Assembly: GCA_937872175.1 (NCBI GenBank)
Contig: CALMPI010000023.1
Coordinates: 52,809 to 116,808 of the forward strand
From: an uncultured Flavobacteriales bacterium
GTDB lineage: Bacteria; Bacteroidota; Bacteroidia; Flavobacteriales_F; PHOS-HE28
DNA: 64,000 bases
Reading direction: 5' to 3'
Shown: positions 55,340-64,000 of the stretch, in pieces
How the letters are laid out: each line of letters opens with the position of its first letter
Numbering within the stretch: the first letter of the stretch is position 1
The notes under the pieces: generated by a model
What the model saw: only the letters and a program-made list of their open reading frames with translations
Told to the model about the DNA's origin: nothing
The model's database searches: none
Translations under genes and position numbers: made by a program

Positions 55340-56923
55340 TCAGCGCACCTTCAGCAGGTCTTTCACCTGCAGGCGGCGGCCGTTCTGCAGGCGGCAGTGG
55401 TACACACCGGCCGGCAGGTCCTCCAGGTCCACGTCCACCGTATGGGTGCCCGCGGGCATGTCCTGGTTGCGCACCAGGCGCACCACGCGGCCCTGCTCGT
55501 CGAACACATGGATGGCGACGCGTCCGCCATCGCTGGTGAAGCGCAGGTTGGTGCGGTCGGTGAACGGATTGGGCCACGCCTCCAGCAGGCTGGTACCGCT
55601 GCCTTGGTTGGCCTCGTGGATGCCGATGCCGAGGCAGCCGTCCGGGTCCACCACGGCCAGGGGCTGGTACGTGTTCAGGAGCACCGTGTCCACATCGGCC
55701 TGGGCCATGCAGAACCAGTCGCGCAGCACGCTGGCGTACACGCTGCGGAAGTCGTACTGCATGGGCAGGTTGGTGGTGAAGTTGGTGTTGGGGCTGATGG
55801 TGGGGTTGTTGCCCAGCAGGCCCGGCATCACCTGGGTGCCGAAGAGGACCATGGGCGCGGCCGCGCCGTGGTCGGTGCCACCGGAGGCGTTGCTCATCAC
55901 GCGGCGCCCGAACTCGCTGAAGGTCATCCCCAGCACACGGTCCTCCAGGCCCAGCAGCTGCAGGTCGTCCTGGAAGGCGCGGATGGCATCGCTGACGCCC
56001 TGGAGCAGGTCGGCGTGCACGCCGGCGGTGGTGTCGTTGGTGAGCGTTTGTTGGGCGTGGGTGTCGAAGCCCTGGTCGCTCACCCAGTAGATCTTGGTCT
56101 TGAGCCCGCCGCAGATCAGCTGCGCCACCACCTTGAGGGCCTGGGCCAGTTGCGCGCCGGGCTGGGTGCCGGTGGGGTACATCGTGCTCTGGTTGCAGCC
56201 CACCTGCGCGGCGGCGTTGATCACATCCCCGTAGAGGTCGGTCTGCCGCTGCACGGTGCGCACGAAGTCCAGCTTGCCGCCCTTGCAGTCGGCGGTCACC
56301 GGGTCGGTGTAGATGTTGTTGGTGAGGTTGAGGGGGTCGTTGGTGTTGTAAATGGCCGCGCCCATGCTGACGCCGAGGTGCTGCAGGCCCGGTCCGATGG
56401 GCCCGCCCACGCGGATGGCGAGCGGGTCGGGCATGTCGGTGTTGGGGAAGCCCACCGGGTAGTTGGGGTACTCGAAGTGCAGGAAGCGCCCGGCCCATCC
56501 GCTGTCCAGCAGCTGGTTGGCATCCGATCCGGTCTCCCAGATGTCCGTGCTGCGGAAGTGGCTGAAGTTGGGGTCGGGATAGCCCACGCTCTGGATGATG
56601 GCCAGCTTGCCATCGTCCCACAGGTCCATCATCCCGGTCATGCGCGGGTGCAGACCGGTGGCGCCGTTGGTGCCGCTGAGGGGCAGCACGCTGGTCTCGG
56701 GCACCAGCACGTTGCTGCGGAACTGGCTCAGCAGCTGGTACTGGTCGATGGGGATCACGGTGTTGAGGCCGTCGTTGCCGCCGTATAGCTGCACGACGAC
56801 GAGCACGCGGTCCTCGCCCACGCCGTTGAGCAACGGTGCGAGCATGGGGTTGGAGAAGCCGCGCACGGTGAAGCCGCCCACGGTGGCCATGGACATCGAG
56901 CGGAGGAAGTTCCTGCGTTGCAT
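55340..56923 (-). CDS. DUF1501 protein with T9SS tail
   Basis: 527 residues. MQRRNFLRSMSMATVGGFTV is a twin-arginine-like leader of the DUF1501 family. The alkaline-phosphatase/sulfatase-like core shows LVVVQLYGGNDGLNTVIPID, HFRSTDIWETGSD, GFDTHAQQTLTND, FSEFGRRVMSNASGGTDHGA. A type A sorting domain ends it (WPNPFTDRTNLRF, LEDLPAGVYHCRL). DUF1501 proteins occur with DUF1800 partners, as here, and are thought to act on extracellular polysaccharide; their reaction is not established. It follows its DUF1800 partner by 11 bases. Confidence 0.93.
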   Translation of the reverse strand: MQRRNFLRSMSMATVGGFTVRGFSNPMLAPLLNGVGEDRVLVVVQLYGGNDGLNTVIPIDQYQLLSQFRSNVLVPETSVLPLSGTNGATGLHPRMTGMMDLWDDGKLAIIQSVGYPDPNFSHFRSTDIWETGSDANQLLDSGWAGRFLHFEYPNYPVGFPNTDMPDPLAIRVGGPIGPGLQHLGVSMGAAIYNTNDPLNLTNNIYTDPVTADCKGGKLDFVRTVQRQTDLYGDVINAAAQVGCNQSTMYPTGTQPGAQLAQALKVVAQLICGGLKTKIYWVSDQGFDTHAQQTLTNDTTAGVHADLLQGVSDAIRAFQDDLQLLGLEDRVLGMTFSEFGRRVMSNASGGTDHGAAAPMVLFGTQVMPGLLGNNPTISPNTNFTTNLPMQYDFRSVYASVLRDWFCMAQADVDTVLLNTYQPLAVVDPDGCLGIGIHEANQGSGTSLLEAWPNPFTDRTNLRFTSDGGRVAIHVFDEQGRVVRLVRNQDMPAGTHTVDVDLEDLPAGVYHCRLQNGRRLQVKDLLKVR

Positions 56924-56934
56924 GGTCGGTGGGT

Positions 56935-58596
56935 TCAGTGGATGTGGGTCTCGGCGGCGCCCAGCATGTCGACGGTGAGCCAGAGCAGGATGGTGGGCAC
57001 CAGCTGCGCGGTCATGTCCTGCGTGTTCGGGTCGGCCACGTAGGTGGCGTAGGCGAAGGTCCAGTAGTAGTCCTGCGATTGACCGAGCAGCAGGATGCTC
57101 GTCTTCAATTGGTCTCGAACGGCCTGGCTGATGGGGGCGCCGTAGTACAGTTCCACCATGTCGATGAGGAGCTGGTTGGGGTCGCCCGGGTTGCTCAGCT
57201 GTTCGCAGAAGGCCACCAGGTCCACCTTCAGTTCCAGGTTCTGGCTCTGCGGCTGGTAGAGGTTGGCGGGGGTGGAGAAGCCGGTGTACACGATGCCCTG
57301 CAGGCTGAAGTTGCGAGCCGGGAAGGTGGCCGTGTCCACCCAGATGTCATCGTACTGGGGGAACTGGTAGTAGGCGGGCCAGCCGGCGACGTTGGGCGGG
57401 TTGCCGATCTCCTGGCCGCAGTAGGCGATCAGGTAGTACACGTCCATCCACACGCGGTACTGCGCCTCGAACTGCGTGGCATCGGGCATGGGCACGTTGA
57501 ACATGCGCAGCGTGCCCACGATGAGGTCGGCCGGGCTCTTGATCATGCAGCCGCGCAGGTCGGCGGTGAAGAAGTGGTCGCTGGTGAGCAGGGCCTGCAT
57601 CACGATGCGCATCTGGTCGGGCGCACCGGCGTTGTTGCGGAAGAGCTCGGCCAGCGGCTGGATCACATCGGTCTCCGCAGCAGCGCTGATCTCGCCGTGC
57701 ACGAACCAGCGGTAGATCTCGCGGCAGATGAAGAGGCTCACCTCCTCCTTGGCGAAGATCATGTCCAGCAGGGCGTTCAGCTCGTTGGCACCGCCGTTGA
57801 TGCCGGTCTGGCCCTGGATCACCGTGTTGTTGAAGAAGGGGCTGAACTGCTTGTCGGTGATGGCGTGCAGGAAGGGCAGGAAGATGGTCTGCGGCACGAT
57901 GGGCTGCCCGCCACTGGTGGTCTGCACGGTCCAGCCGGTGAGCACCTGCGCGGCCGCCTGTACATCGCTCTCGGTGTAGCCGCTGCCCTGTCCGAGGGTG
58001 AACAGTTCCATCAGCTCGCGGGCGTAGTTCTCGTCCGGCGCGGTGGCGATGTTCAGGTAACCGTTGAGGTAGATGAGCATCGCGGGCTCCAGCGTCACAT
58101 CGTACATCAACTGGCGGAAGTTGCCCAGGCATGCGTCGCGCAGCAACTGGTTCAGGCTGTACAGCCCCTCGGGCATGAAGACCGCTCCCGCCTGGGTGGG
58201 CATGTGGTTGCTCCAGAAGAGGGTCATCTTCTCGCGCAGGTTCCGCTCCTGCCCCACGAACAAGCCCATCTGCCAGGCGGCCAGGCTCTGGATGCGCGCC
58301 CCGCGCGGGTCGATCGGCGCCTGCGGATCGCTGGGCGTGTTCACCCAGGTGCTGCCGAAGGGCACGTCCGGGTCCACGAGGGTGGGGTCGGGCTGGTTGT
58401 TGCCATCGGGCGCGGTGTAGGCCTTGATCGGCGGCGGCACGTTGGTGCTGAAGGTGAGCAGCTCGTTCACCACCTGGTTCAGCGACATGCCCTGGAAGTG
58501 GTCCAGGTCCGCCGGCGACACGCCGAAGAGCGTGCGACGGAGCAGGTGCAGCAGTTCCGGCCTGCCGAAGGGGCCGGTATAAGGTTGGATGGCCAT
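56935..58596 (-). CDS. DUF1800 protein
   Basis: 553 residues, no signal obvious. PFGRPELLHLLRRTLFGVSP, REKMTLFWSNHMPTQAGAVF, DENYARELMELFTLGQGSGY and AKEEVSLFICREIYRWFVHG are DUF1800 signatures. Function unknown; always genomically linked to DUF1501 in Bacteroidota and Planctomycetota, and here directly upstream of it, so probably one operon. A TACCTTGG box stands about 45 bases before the ATG. Confidence 0.93.
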   Translation of the reverse strand: MAIQPYTGPFGRPELLHLLRRTLFGVSPADLDHFQGMSLNQVVNELLTFSTNVPPPIKAYTAPDGNNQPDPTLVDPDVPFGSTWVNTPSDPQAPIDPRGARIQSLAAWQMGLFVGQERNLREKMTLFWSNHMPTQAGAVFMPEGLYSLNQLLRDACLGNFRQLMYDVTLEPAMLIYLNGYLNIATAPDENYARELMELFTLGQGSGYTESDVQAAAQVLTGWTVQTTSGGQPIVPQTIFLPFLHAITDKQFSPFFNNTVIQGQTGINGGANELNALLDMIFAKEEVSLFICREIYRWFVHGEISAAAETDVIQPLAELFRNNAGAPDQMRIVMQALLTSDHFFTADLRGCMIKSPADLIVGTLRMFNVPMPDATQFEAQYRVWMDVYYLIAYCGQEIGNPPNVAGWPAYYQFPQYDDIWVDTATFPARNFSLQGIVYTGFSTPANLYQPQSQNLELKVDLVAFCEQLSNPGDPNQLLIDMVELYYGAPISQAVRDQLKTSILLLGQSQDYYWTFAYATYVADPNTQDMTAQLVPTILLWLTVDMLGAAETHIH

Positions 58597-58738
58597 GGGC
58601 TGCGGTTCGGATGCGGAGGTTCGACGGTGCGTACCGGGGAAGGTTCAACCAAGGTAGCAGGTTGCGCTGTGCCGGTCCAGGCCGCGGAGAGGTCTTTTCT
58701 AACAGGCGGTGGACCGATAACGGACCGTTCACACGGGC

Positions 58739-59737
58739 TTAACGCGGCCCCGACCCGATCAGCATGCCGGCACGTCGCTGCCAGTCCAGGGCGTCGGCCA
58801 GGGTCTCCTCGAAGGGGCGCGGACGGAAGCCGAGCTCGGCCCGGGCCTTCGCGCTCCGGATGTCCGGGTGCCCTTCCAGCAAGGCGGTGAGCGCTTCGTG
58901 CGTCATCAACGGCGTACGGCCGGTGAGGCGGGCCTGGAGCTGGAAGAAGGGGACGAGGGAGCGCAGCAGGCCGATCGGGGCCACGCGCTGCACCGTGCGG
59001 CGCCCGGCCACGCGGCCCACGGCGGCGGAGAGCTCGCGCACGGTCCGGTAGCTGCCGCTCAGCAGGTATTTCGATCCCGCCGCCCCGCGCTGAAGGGCTT
59101 CGGCGATGGCCTGCGCCACGTCGCGCACATCCACGAAGTCGTAGCCACCGGGCGGCAGCAGGGGCACCTTGCCGTTGTGCAGGTCGGCGATGGCGCGGCC
59201 CATCAGGGAGGGGCCGTGGTCCATGGGACCGAACACCGAGGTGGGGGCGAGGATCACCGCGCTCAGCCCGTGGGCCGACACGGCCTCCAGCACCACGCCA
59301 TCGGCCGCCGCCTTGCTGCGGTCGTAGGCCGGGGCGGTGGCGCGGGTGGCCCCCCGCCTTTCGTCCAGCGGCGCGTCCAGTGGATGGCTGTCGTAGCTGT
59401 GGATGCTGCTCACATGCACCAGCCGCTTCACGCCATGGCGGAGGCAGGCCTGCACGATGTGGCGCGTGCCGTCCACGTTCACCCGCGGGACCAGCGGGTC
59501 GTTGTTGCTGTCGATGCTGATGCGCGCGGCCAGGTGCATCACGGCATCACAGCCGGCCACGAAGCGGTCCACCGCCCCGGCATCCAGCAGGTCGCCGGCC
59601 ACGCGTTCCGCGTCGAGGTCGGCGATGCCGTCGGAGCGGCGGTGCACCAGCAGGCGCAGGCTGTGGCCCTGTTCCAGGAGCAGGGGGCAGAGGGCCGCGC
59701 CCACATGGCCGTTGGCGCCGGTGATCGCGATGCGCAT
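58739..59737 (-). CDS. NAD-dependent epimerase/dehydratase (extended SDR)
   Basis: 332 residues. MRIAITGANGHVGAALCPLL has the TGANGHVGAA nucleotide-binding motif; the catalytic Tyr-x-x-x-Lys is YDRSKAAAD, with HVSSIHSYDS before it. Typical of the dihydroflavonol-reductase-like subgroup. Starts one base after the stop of the DUF1295 gene, so likely co-transcribed with it. Substrate unknown. Confidence 0.93.
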   Translation of the reverse strand: MRIAITGANGHVGAALCPLLLEQGHSLRLLVHRRSDGIADLDAERVAGDLLDAGAVDRFVAGCDAVMHLAARISIDSNNDPLVPRVNVDGTRHIVQACLRHGVKRLVHVSSIHSYDSHPLDAPLDERRGATRATAPAYDRSKAAADGVVLEAVSAHGLSAVILAPTSVFGPMDHGPSLMGRAIADLHNGKVPLLPPGGYDFVDVRDVAQAIAEALQRGAAGSKYLLSGSYRTVRELSAAVGRVAGRRTVQRVAPIGLLRSLVPFFQLQARLTGRTPLMTHEALTALLEGHPDIRSAKARAELGFRPRPFEETLADALDWQRRAGMLIGSGPR

Positions 59738-59738
59738 G

Positions 59739-60482
59739 TTACCAGAGGAAGGGGATCACCGCCTTGCGGTCGCGCGGGTAGTCGGCGAAGCGCTCGCGGT
59801 ACCAGGTGTGGTGGTTGTGGGCGCGTGGGGCCAGGTTGGCGAATGTCCACACCGCGAAACTGAGCGCGGGCAGGGACCAGGCGGCCAGGGCGAAGCCGGC
59901 CCACTCCACGATCTCGCCGAAGTGGTTGGGGCAGCTGATGCGGTCGAAGAGGCCGCCGCGCGGAATGCGGTAGCCGGGCCCCTCGGCGCGCAGCGCGATC
60001 AGCCGTGCGTCCGCCCAGCGGTTGATGCCCATGCCCAGCGCGAAGAGCAGCACGCCCACCACGGCCAGGGCATCCGGGAAGGGCCGGTCCGGCGGGGCGA
60101 TGTGGCCGAGCCACCAGCCGTTGAGGCCGCCGTTCACGGCGTTGAAGAGCACCGCGCTCAGCACGATCGCCACGGGCATCCGCTTGCCGCTCGTGCGCAG
60201 GCGGAAGGGGAAGATCAGCGTGCGGTTGATGTAGTGCAGGGTCCACATCCCCACGAGCAGCCAGGTGAGCGGGCTTGGCTCGCGCGGGCCCAACACCACC
60301 ATCAGCGGGAACACGAGCAAGGCGGGCAGTTCCATCCAGAACCAGCCCCAGTGGTTGGGCAGGGTGGGGCCCCAGCCCGCCGTGGTGTGGCGGCCGTAGG
60401 GGGCGCGCACCTTCAACAGCACCGGCAGGGTCACCACCGCCACCGCGATCCAGCCCACCACCGCCCACGTGAACGCATCCAT
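59739..60482 (-). CDS. DUF1295 / steroid 5-alpha-reductase-like membrane protein
   Basis: 247 residues with about seven hydrophobic segments. The end HNHHTWYRERFADYPRDRKA followed by VIPFLW is the well-conserved C-terminal motif of the 3-oxo-5-alpha-steroid 4-dehydrogenase/DUF1295 family (H-x-W-Y...DYP-x-x-R-K-A-x-P), and NHFGEIVEWAGFAL also fits. These reduce double bonds in sterols or isoprenoids using NADPH. It precedes the SDR epimerase by one base, so the two may act on the same lipid. Confidence 0.9.
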   Translation of the reverse strand: MDAFTWAVVGWIAVAVVTLPVLLKVRAPYGRHTTAGWGPTLPNHWGWFWMELPALLVFPLMVVLGPREPSPLTWLLVGMWTLHYINRTLIFPFRLRTSGKRMPVAIVLSAVLFNAVNGGLNGWWLGHIAPPDRPFPDALAVVGVLLFALGMGINRWADARLIALRAEGPGYRIPRGGLFDRISCPNHFGEIVEWAGFALAAWSLPALSFAVWTFANLAPRAHNHHTWYRERFADYPRDRKAVIPFLW

Positions 60483-60522
60483 GCGGCGATGTTACGCAAC
60501 AGGACGTTGGCGGCGGTGGCCG

Positions 60523-62397
60523 CTAGTTCCGCTTCACGAAACGGGCGTTCGAGAGGGATCCATCACCGATGGCCTGCACCGTGTACAGGCCGTCGGGAAG
60601 GTCGGCGATACCGATGCGCAAGGCGGTCCCTGCCACCGCGTTCACCTGCCTGATGCTGCGGCCGGCCTGATCGATGACGCGGATCCGCACGCACGCTCCC
60701 GGCGCGCCGTTCACCAGCACCTGCAGCACATCGCTGGCGGGGTTGGGCAGCAGCACCAGCTCATCCGCACGGGCCTCGCCATCCCCCACGCCGGTGGATT
60801 GTTCCACCGTGAACACCGCATCGTTGGTGCGGACCGGCGCGTTGAAGTCGAAGTAGATGTCGACGCGGTTCGCCACCACCGAGCCGATCGGAAGTCCGGC
60901 GTTCGGGGTGATCCGGAAGGTGACCGAGCCGTTGCTGCCTACGGGATCGGTGGCGCTGTCCGGCAACAGGATGTGGTCGAAGCGCAGGTCCAGCACACCA
61001 TCGATCAGGTGCCCGGTGCACGGGTGCGTGCTGCCCACGAAGGTCAAGGTCGTCAGGTCCAGCTCGGCCGGAAGCGTGTCCAGGATGCGCACATGGTCGG
61101 CCATGAAGGTGCCCGTGTTCTGGAAACGCACCGTGTAGGTCACCGGGGTGCCGTCGGCCACCTCTTGCGGGCTCAGCACCTCAGGCGCCACCTGGATGTC
61201 GTTGGGATCGTAGGAAGCGACCACCAGCTGTGGATCGCTCCAGAGGTCGTTGGCCGGCTCGTCATCCGGCGTGGTGAGCTGCGCCGCGCAGACCACAGGT
61301 GTGCCCGGTATCGCGCTGGTTGGCGTGAACAGGGTAGTCCCGAGAATTATCACTTCACCAAGCTCCAGGGTATCCAGGTCCCAGCTCAGGGTGTTGCCGT
61401 TCAGGGTGGCCGGTGGGTTGCTGGTAATGAACTGCTGCAGCGGATCGAAGGCAAGGTCCACGCTGCCACCGGTACGCATGTTGCCCGTGTTCGTCACGAA
61501 CAAGTGGATGGCCGAGGTGGAACCAGGCCGCGGGGGAGGGTTGTACGTGGCGGACACGCTGAGGTCGTGCTGGACCGAGGTGGCCATCAGTGGTAGATCA
61601 TGTCCGGAGGACGGGATGCCGCCGGAAACAGTGACCATGTAGGGCATGCTGCTCTGCACGTCCGCGGCCCCTGGTGTTACGACCAGTTCGTAGGTCCCTG
61701 CGGAGAGATGGAAAAAGAAGCTGCCCGTGCTTGACGTGATCGTGCCAACGTTCCACGGCATGGCCCGAACGGTCCGGTTAAGCACGGGAAGGTCACCTGA
61801 TCCATAGATCCCATCCATGTCCACGTCCAGGAACACCCTGCCTGTGACTATGGAAAAGCCGCTTGTGTCGCAACCGCATGCCGAGGACCACCGCTCGTCC
61901 AGGGTCCAAGGGTCGCCATCATCGCAGGGAAATCCAGGCACCTGATACCCAAAGGTGGCTCCATCGCAATCGGTGTACGGCACGATGCACACGCAGCTGG
62001 GGGACCACACTTCCGTGGTGGTCAATGGATCGCCATCATCGCACGGGGTGCCCGGCCACGCGGTCCCGAACTCGATGGCGTTGCAATCGGTGATCCCGGT
62101 GCCCCGGCATACGCAGTCCACGTTCACCCAGTCGTTGATGGTGAGCGGACTGCCGTCATCGCAGGCCATGCCGGGGAAGACCGGTCCACCCGGGAGGCCC
62201 GAACAATCGAACGGCTGCCCGGCACAGACGCAATTGGCGTCCCACACATCATTGCCAGTGAACGCGTTGTTGTCGTTGCAGGAGGTGCCCGGCAGGGCTG
62301 GTCCGCCCAGCACACCGAGGCAATCCACCTGGGCACGAACGGGCGCACCGAAAAGCAGCGCACCCACAAGGCAGGGCAGGACGACCGATGGGCGCAT
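60523..62397 (-). CDS. Secreted T9SS protein with cysteine-rich CDDGDP repeats
   Basis: 624 residues from ATG 62397 (MRPSVVLPCLVGALLFGAPV signal). The first ~180 residues are four to five repeats of a short Cys-rich unit containing C-x-DGDP or related (DNNAFTGNDVWDANCVCAG, CDDGSPLTINDWVNVDCVC, CDDGDPLTTTEVWSPSCVC, CDDGDPWTLDERWSSACGC), resembling Bacteroidota calcium-binding or dockerin-like repeats. DUF11-like beta domains follow (TTPDDEPANDLWSDP, TITFGTT...VNRVDIYFDFNA), then a type A sorting tail (LLPNPASDVLQVLV, LPDGLYTVQAI). Probably a surface adhesin. Confidence 0.83.
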   Translation of the reverse strand: MRPSVVLPCLVGALLFGAPVRAQVDCLGVLGGPALPGTSCNDNNAFTGNDVWDANCVCAGQPFDCSGLPGGPVFPGMACDDGSPLTINDWVNVDCVCRGTGITDCNAIEFGTAWPGTPCDDGDPLTTTEVWSPSCVCIVPYTDCDGATFGYQVPGFPCDDGDPWTLDERWSSACGCDTSGFSIVTGRVFLDVDMDGIYGSGDLPVLNRTVRAMPWNVGTITSSTGSFFFHLSAGTYELVVTPGAADVQSSMPYMVTVSGGIPSSGHDLPLMATSVQHDLSVSATYNPPPRPGSTSAIHLFVTNTGNMRTGGSVDLAFDPLQQFITSNPPATLNGNTLSWDLDTLELGEVIILGTTLFTPTSAIPGTPVVCAAQLTTPDDEPANDLWSDPQLVVASYDPNDIQVAPEVLSPQEVADGTPVTYTVRFQNTGTFMADHVRILDTLPAELDLTTLTFVGSTHPCTGHLIDGVLDLRFDHILLPDSATDPVGSNGSVTFRITPNAGLPIGSVVANRVDIYFDFNAPVRTNDAVFTVEQSTGVGDGEARADELVLLPNPASDVLQVLVNGAPGACVRIRVIDQAGRSIRQVNAVAGTALRIGIADLPDGLYTVQAIGDGSLSNARFVKRN

Positions 62398-62500
62398 GGG
62401 GATCGTGGTTGATGTGGTGAAGCTAGGAGTTCCGCGCGGAGCGCACCGCCCGCCTTCGACCATGGCGATGGGAGCGGGAATGACGTGCACCTTTGCGCCC

Positions 62501-63262
62501 ATGAAGCTCATCTCCTTCAACGTGAACGGCATCCGCGCCAGCGTGGGCAAGGGCCTCCACGATACGCTGCGCGCGCTGAACGCCGACATCGTCTGCTTCC
62601 AGGAGACCAAGGCCACGCCCGAGCAGGTGGCCCAGGCCCTGGCCGGGGTGGACGGTTACCACGTGAACGCCTATGGCGCACTGAAGCCCGGGTACAGCGG
62701 CACGGCCATCGCCAGCAGGCAGAAGCCCGTCGGCGTCGACTTCGGCATCGGCATGAAGGGCCACGACGACGAGGGCCGCGTGGTCACCTGCACCTTCACC
62801 GACGTGGTGGTGGTGTGCGTGTACACGCCCAACAGCGGGGAGGGCATGAAGCGGCTCGGCTACCGCGGCGAGTGGGATGCCGCCTTCCGCACGTATGTCA
62901 ACAAGCTCGCGAAGGGCAAGCGGCCGGTCATCGTCACCGGCGACCTCAACGTGGCGCACCAGCCCATCGACATCGCGCGGCCCAAGGAGAACTACAACAA
63001 GACCAGCGGCTACACGCAGCAGGAGATCGACGGCATGAACGCCTTGCTCGCTTCAGGATGGGTGGACACGTTCCGGCATCTGCACCCGGACGTGGTGAAG
63101 TACAGCTGGTGGAGCCAGCGCTTCGGCGCGCGCGCCAAGAACGTGGGCTGGCGCATCGACTACGTGCTGGTGACCAAGGGCTTCGAGAAGAAGGTGAAGG
63201 ACGCCTTCATCCTCAACGAGGTGATGGGCAGCGACCATTGCCCGGTGGGGATCGTGTGGTAG
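62501..63262 (+). CDS. xth: Exodeoxyribonuclease III
   Basis: 253 residues. MKLISFNVNGIRASVGKGLH, FQETKATPEQ (with E35), and the catalytic regions VVCVYTPNSGEG, PVIVTGDLNVAHQPIDI (Asp and Asn) and DYVLVTKGFEKKVKD, MGSDHCPVGI (Asp-His) identify the AP endonuclease/exonuclease III family. It repairs abasic sites and 3' blocks, and is usually chromosomal housekeeping. CACCTTTG lies five bases before the ATG. Shares the abasic-site theme with the SRAP gene at 43610. Confidence 0.95.
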   Translation: MKLISFNVNGIRASVGKGLHDTLRALNADIVCFQETKATPEQVAQALAGVDGYHVNAYGALKPGYSGTAIASRQKPVGVDFGIGMKGHDDEGRVVTCTFTDVVVVCVYTPNSGEGMKRLGYRGEWDAAFRTYVNKLAKGKRPVIVTGDLNVAHQPIDIARPKENYNKTSGYTQQEIDGMNALLASGWVDTFRHLHPDVVKYSWWSQRFGARAKNVGWRIDYVLVTKGFEKKVKDAFILNEVMGSDHCPVGIVW

Positions 63263-63291
63263 ACCATGGTTGACGTGCATACGAGGGCGCA

Positions 63292-63374
63292 AGTAGCGAG
63301 TGGCGAGTGGTGAGTGGCGAGTAGCGAGTGGTGGGTAGGATACCACTCTCTACTCGCCACTCACCACTCACCAC
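63292..63374 (+). repeat. Heptad palindromic element, intergenic
   Basis: Units GAGTGGC/GAGTGGT and GAGTAGC on the left, ACTCGCC/ACTCACC on the right, with a small central GATACC. It fills most of the gap between xth and the DUF4260 gene. Same GARTGGY family as the element in icmF at 15956. Confidence 0.85.
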
Positions 63375-63419
63375 ACCGGGCTTCCATCCGATCACAACAC
63401 ATCCATCAACGGACACCTG

Positions 63420-63833
63420 ATGATCATGAAGAACCTTCTCCGCCTCGAAGAGCTCGCGCAATTTCTTCTCTGCCTGGGTCTGTTGATCGCTTCGGATGTG
63501 GCGTGGTGGGTGTACCTGCTGCTGCTGCTCGGCCCGGACATCGGCATGCTGGGCTACCTGGTCGGTCCGCGCGTCGGCGCCATCAGCTACAATGTGCTGC
63601 ATCACAAGGCGGTGGCGGTGCTGATGCTGGTGTTCGCCGTTCCCGGCATGGTGGAGGTGCTCACGCTGTGGCGGGTGGAGATGGGCGTGCTGCGCGCCAC
63701 CCCACCGCTCCTCGCGGGGTTCATCCTTTACGGCCACGCGTCCATGGACCGCATCTTCGGCTATGGCCTCAAGTTCGGCGACAACTTTCACCATACGCAC
63801 CTGGGCTGGATCGGCAGGAGGAGTGGCGAGTGA
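63420..63833 (+). CDS. DUF4260 membrane protein
   Basis: 137 residues, about four hydrophobic helices (LAQFLLCLGLLIASDVAWWV, YLLLLLGPDIGMLGYLVG, HKAVAVLMLVFAVPGMVEVL, PPLLAGFILYGHASMDRIFG). The KFGDNFHHTHLG end is the family signature of DUF4260, small integral membrane proteins of unknown role. The last codons AGG AGT GGC GAG TGA are the beginning of the heptad repeat array that follows, so the repeat supplies the stop codon and the final residues RRSGE. Confidence 0.9.
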   Translation: MIMKNLLRLEELAQFLLCLGLLIASDVAWWVYLLLLLGPDIGMLGYLVGPRVGAISYNVLHHKAVAVLMLVFAVPGMVEVLTLWRVEMGVLRATPPLLAGFILYGHASMDRIFGYGLKFGDNFHHTHLGWIGRRSGE

Positions 63834-64000
63834 CGAGTTCGGCCTTCGGCCTGCGAGTGGCGAGTGAATGCCTTTTACCCGGCGCTTATCGCCGCGGAGC
63901 ATTCACTCGCCACTCGCCACTCGTCACTCGCCACTCGCCACTCGTCACTCGCCACTCGTCACTCGCCACTCGTCACTCGCCACTCGTCACTCGCCACTCG
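63821..64000 (+). repeat. Heptad array, running off the window end
   Basis: Left units (GAGTGGC and similar) from the DUF4260 stop, a hairpin CGAGTGGCGAGTGAATG paired with CATTCACTCGCCACTCG, then a perfect run of CACTCGC/CACTCGT units (about 13.9 copies of 7 bp) to the last base. The largest copy in the window; it continues beyond the edge. Tandem repeats without spacers, so not CRISPR. Confidence 0.9.

Noticed and set aside
63904..64000. Repeated 7-bp units resembling a CRISPR array
   Set aside because: Direct tandem units with no spacers and no cas genes; same units form palindromic elements elsewhere.

Overview
The window reads as chromosomal DNA of a GC-rich member of the Bacteroidota, probably a Flavobacteriales-like lineage; this is inferred, since there is no rRNA. 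The grounds are nine secreted proteins with type IX secretion (T9SS) C-terminal sorting domains, a fused cobalamin mutase (IcmF), DUF1501/DUF1800 pairs, a Reg_prop/Y_Y_Y hybrid histidine kinase, a YtxJ-type bacillithiol protein, and promoters of the TAnnTTTG/TAnnTTCG type lying only 1-6 nt before many start codons.

Layout. 1-1.8 kb: acyloxyacyl hydrolase and a DUF2807 lipoprotein. 1.8-5.7 kb: acetyl-CoA synthetase (acs) whose last 50 codons occur again 1.9 kb away; between the copies lie a BRO-N gene, a PIN-toxin remnant and a lipoprotein. 5.9-14.3 kb: T9SS-secreted proteins (three tandem paralogues), a GNAT-nitrilase fusion with a divergent NAD(P)-binding gene, and a serine hydrolase. 14.5-18.0 kb: icmF, carrying two in-frame palindromic heptad elements. 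18.0-24.1 kb: a defence island starting directly at the icmF 3' end (two displaced copies of that end, a VapBC-like module, Vsr + HNH nuclease + C5 methyltransferase, another HNH protein, HigBA). 24.2-33 kb: regulator, cytochrome c, transporter, an S41-like protein whose 3' end is also duplicated around a DUF1772 gene, and secreted hypotheticals. 33.4-43.1 kb: signalling block (hybrid kinase + NarL-type regulator, HPt protein, two TPR-adenylate cyclases). 43.1-50.4 kb: SRAP protein, methyltransferase, YtxJ, Pif1-like helicase. 50.4-62.4 kb: further T9SS cargo, DUF1501/DUF1800, a carotenoid-desaturase-like oxidoreductase, an epimerase and a DUF1295 reductase. 62.5-64 kb: exonuclease III, a DUF4260 protein and a heptad array running off the end.

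The main novelty is genome architecture. First, three unrelated genes (acs, icmF, the S41-like gene) keep an intact C-terminus while one or more diverged copies of the same 3' end lie 0.1-2 kb downstream, with small accessory cargo between. This resembles prophage e14 in E. coli icd, but no integrase is visible. Second, hairpin-forming arrays of 7-bp units (GARTGGY) sit inside coding frames of icmF (twice) and two cyclases, form the stop codon of a DUF4260 gene, and fill intergenic DNA; a different palindrome sits in the helicase. This resembles Rickettsia palindromic elements, but in Bacteroidota. Third, the near-leaderless promoter layout, including one divergent promoter whose two -7 boxes share bases.
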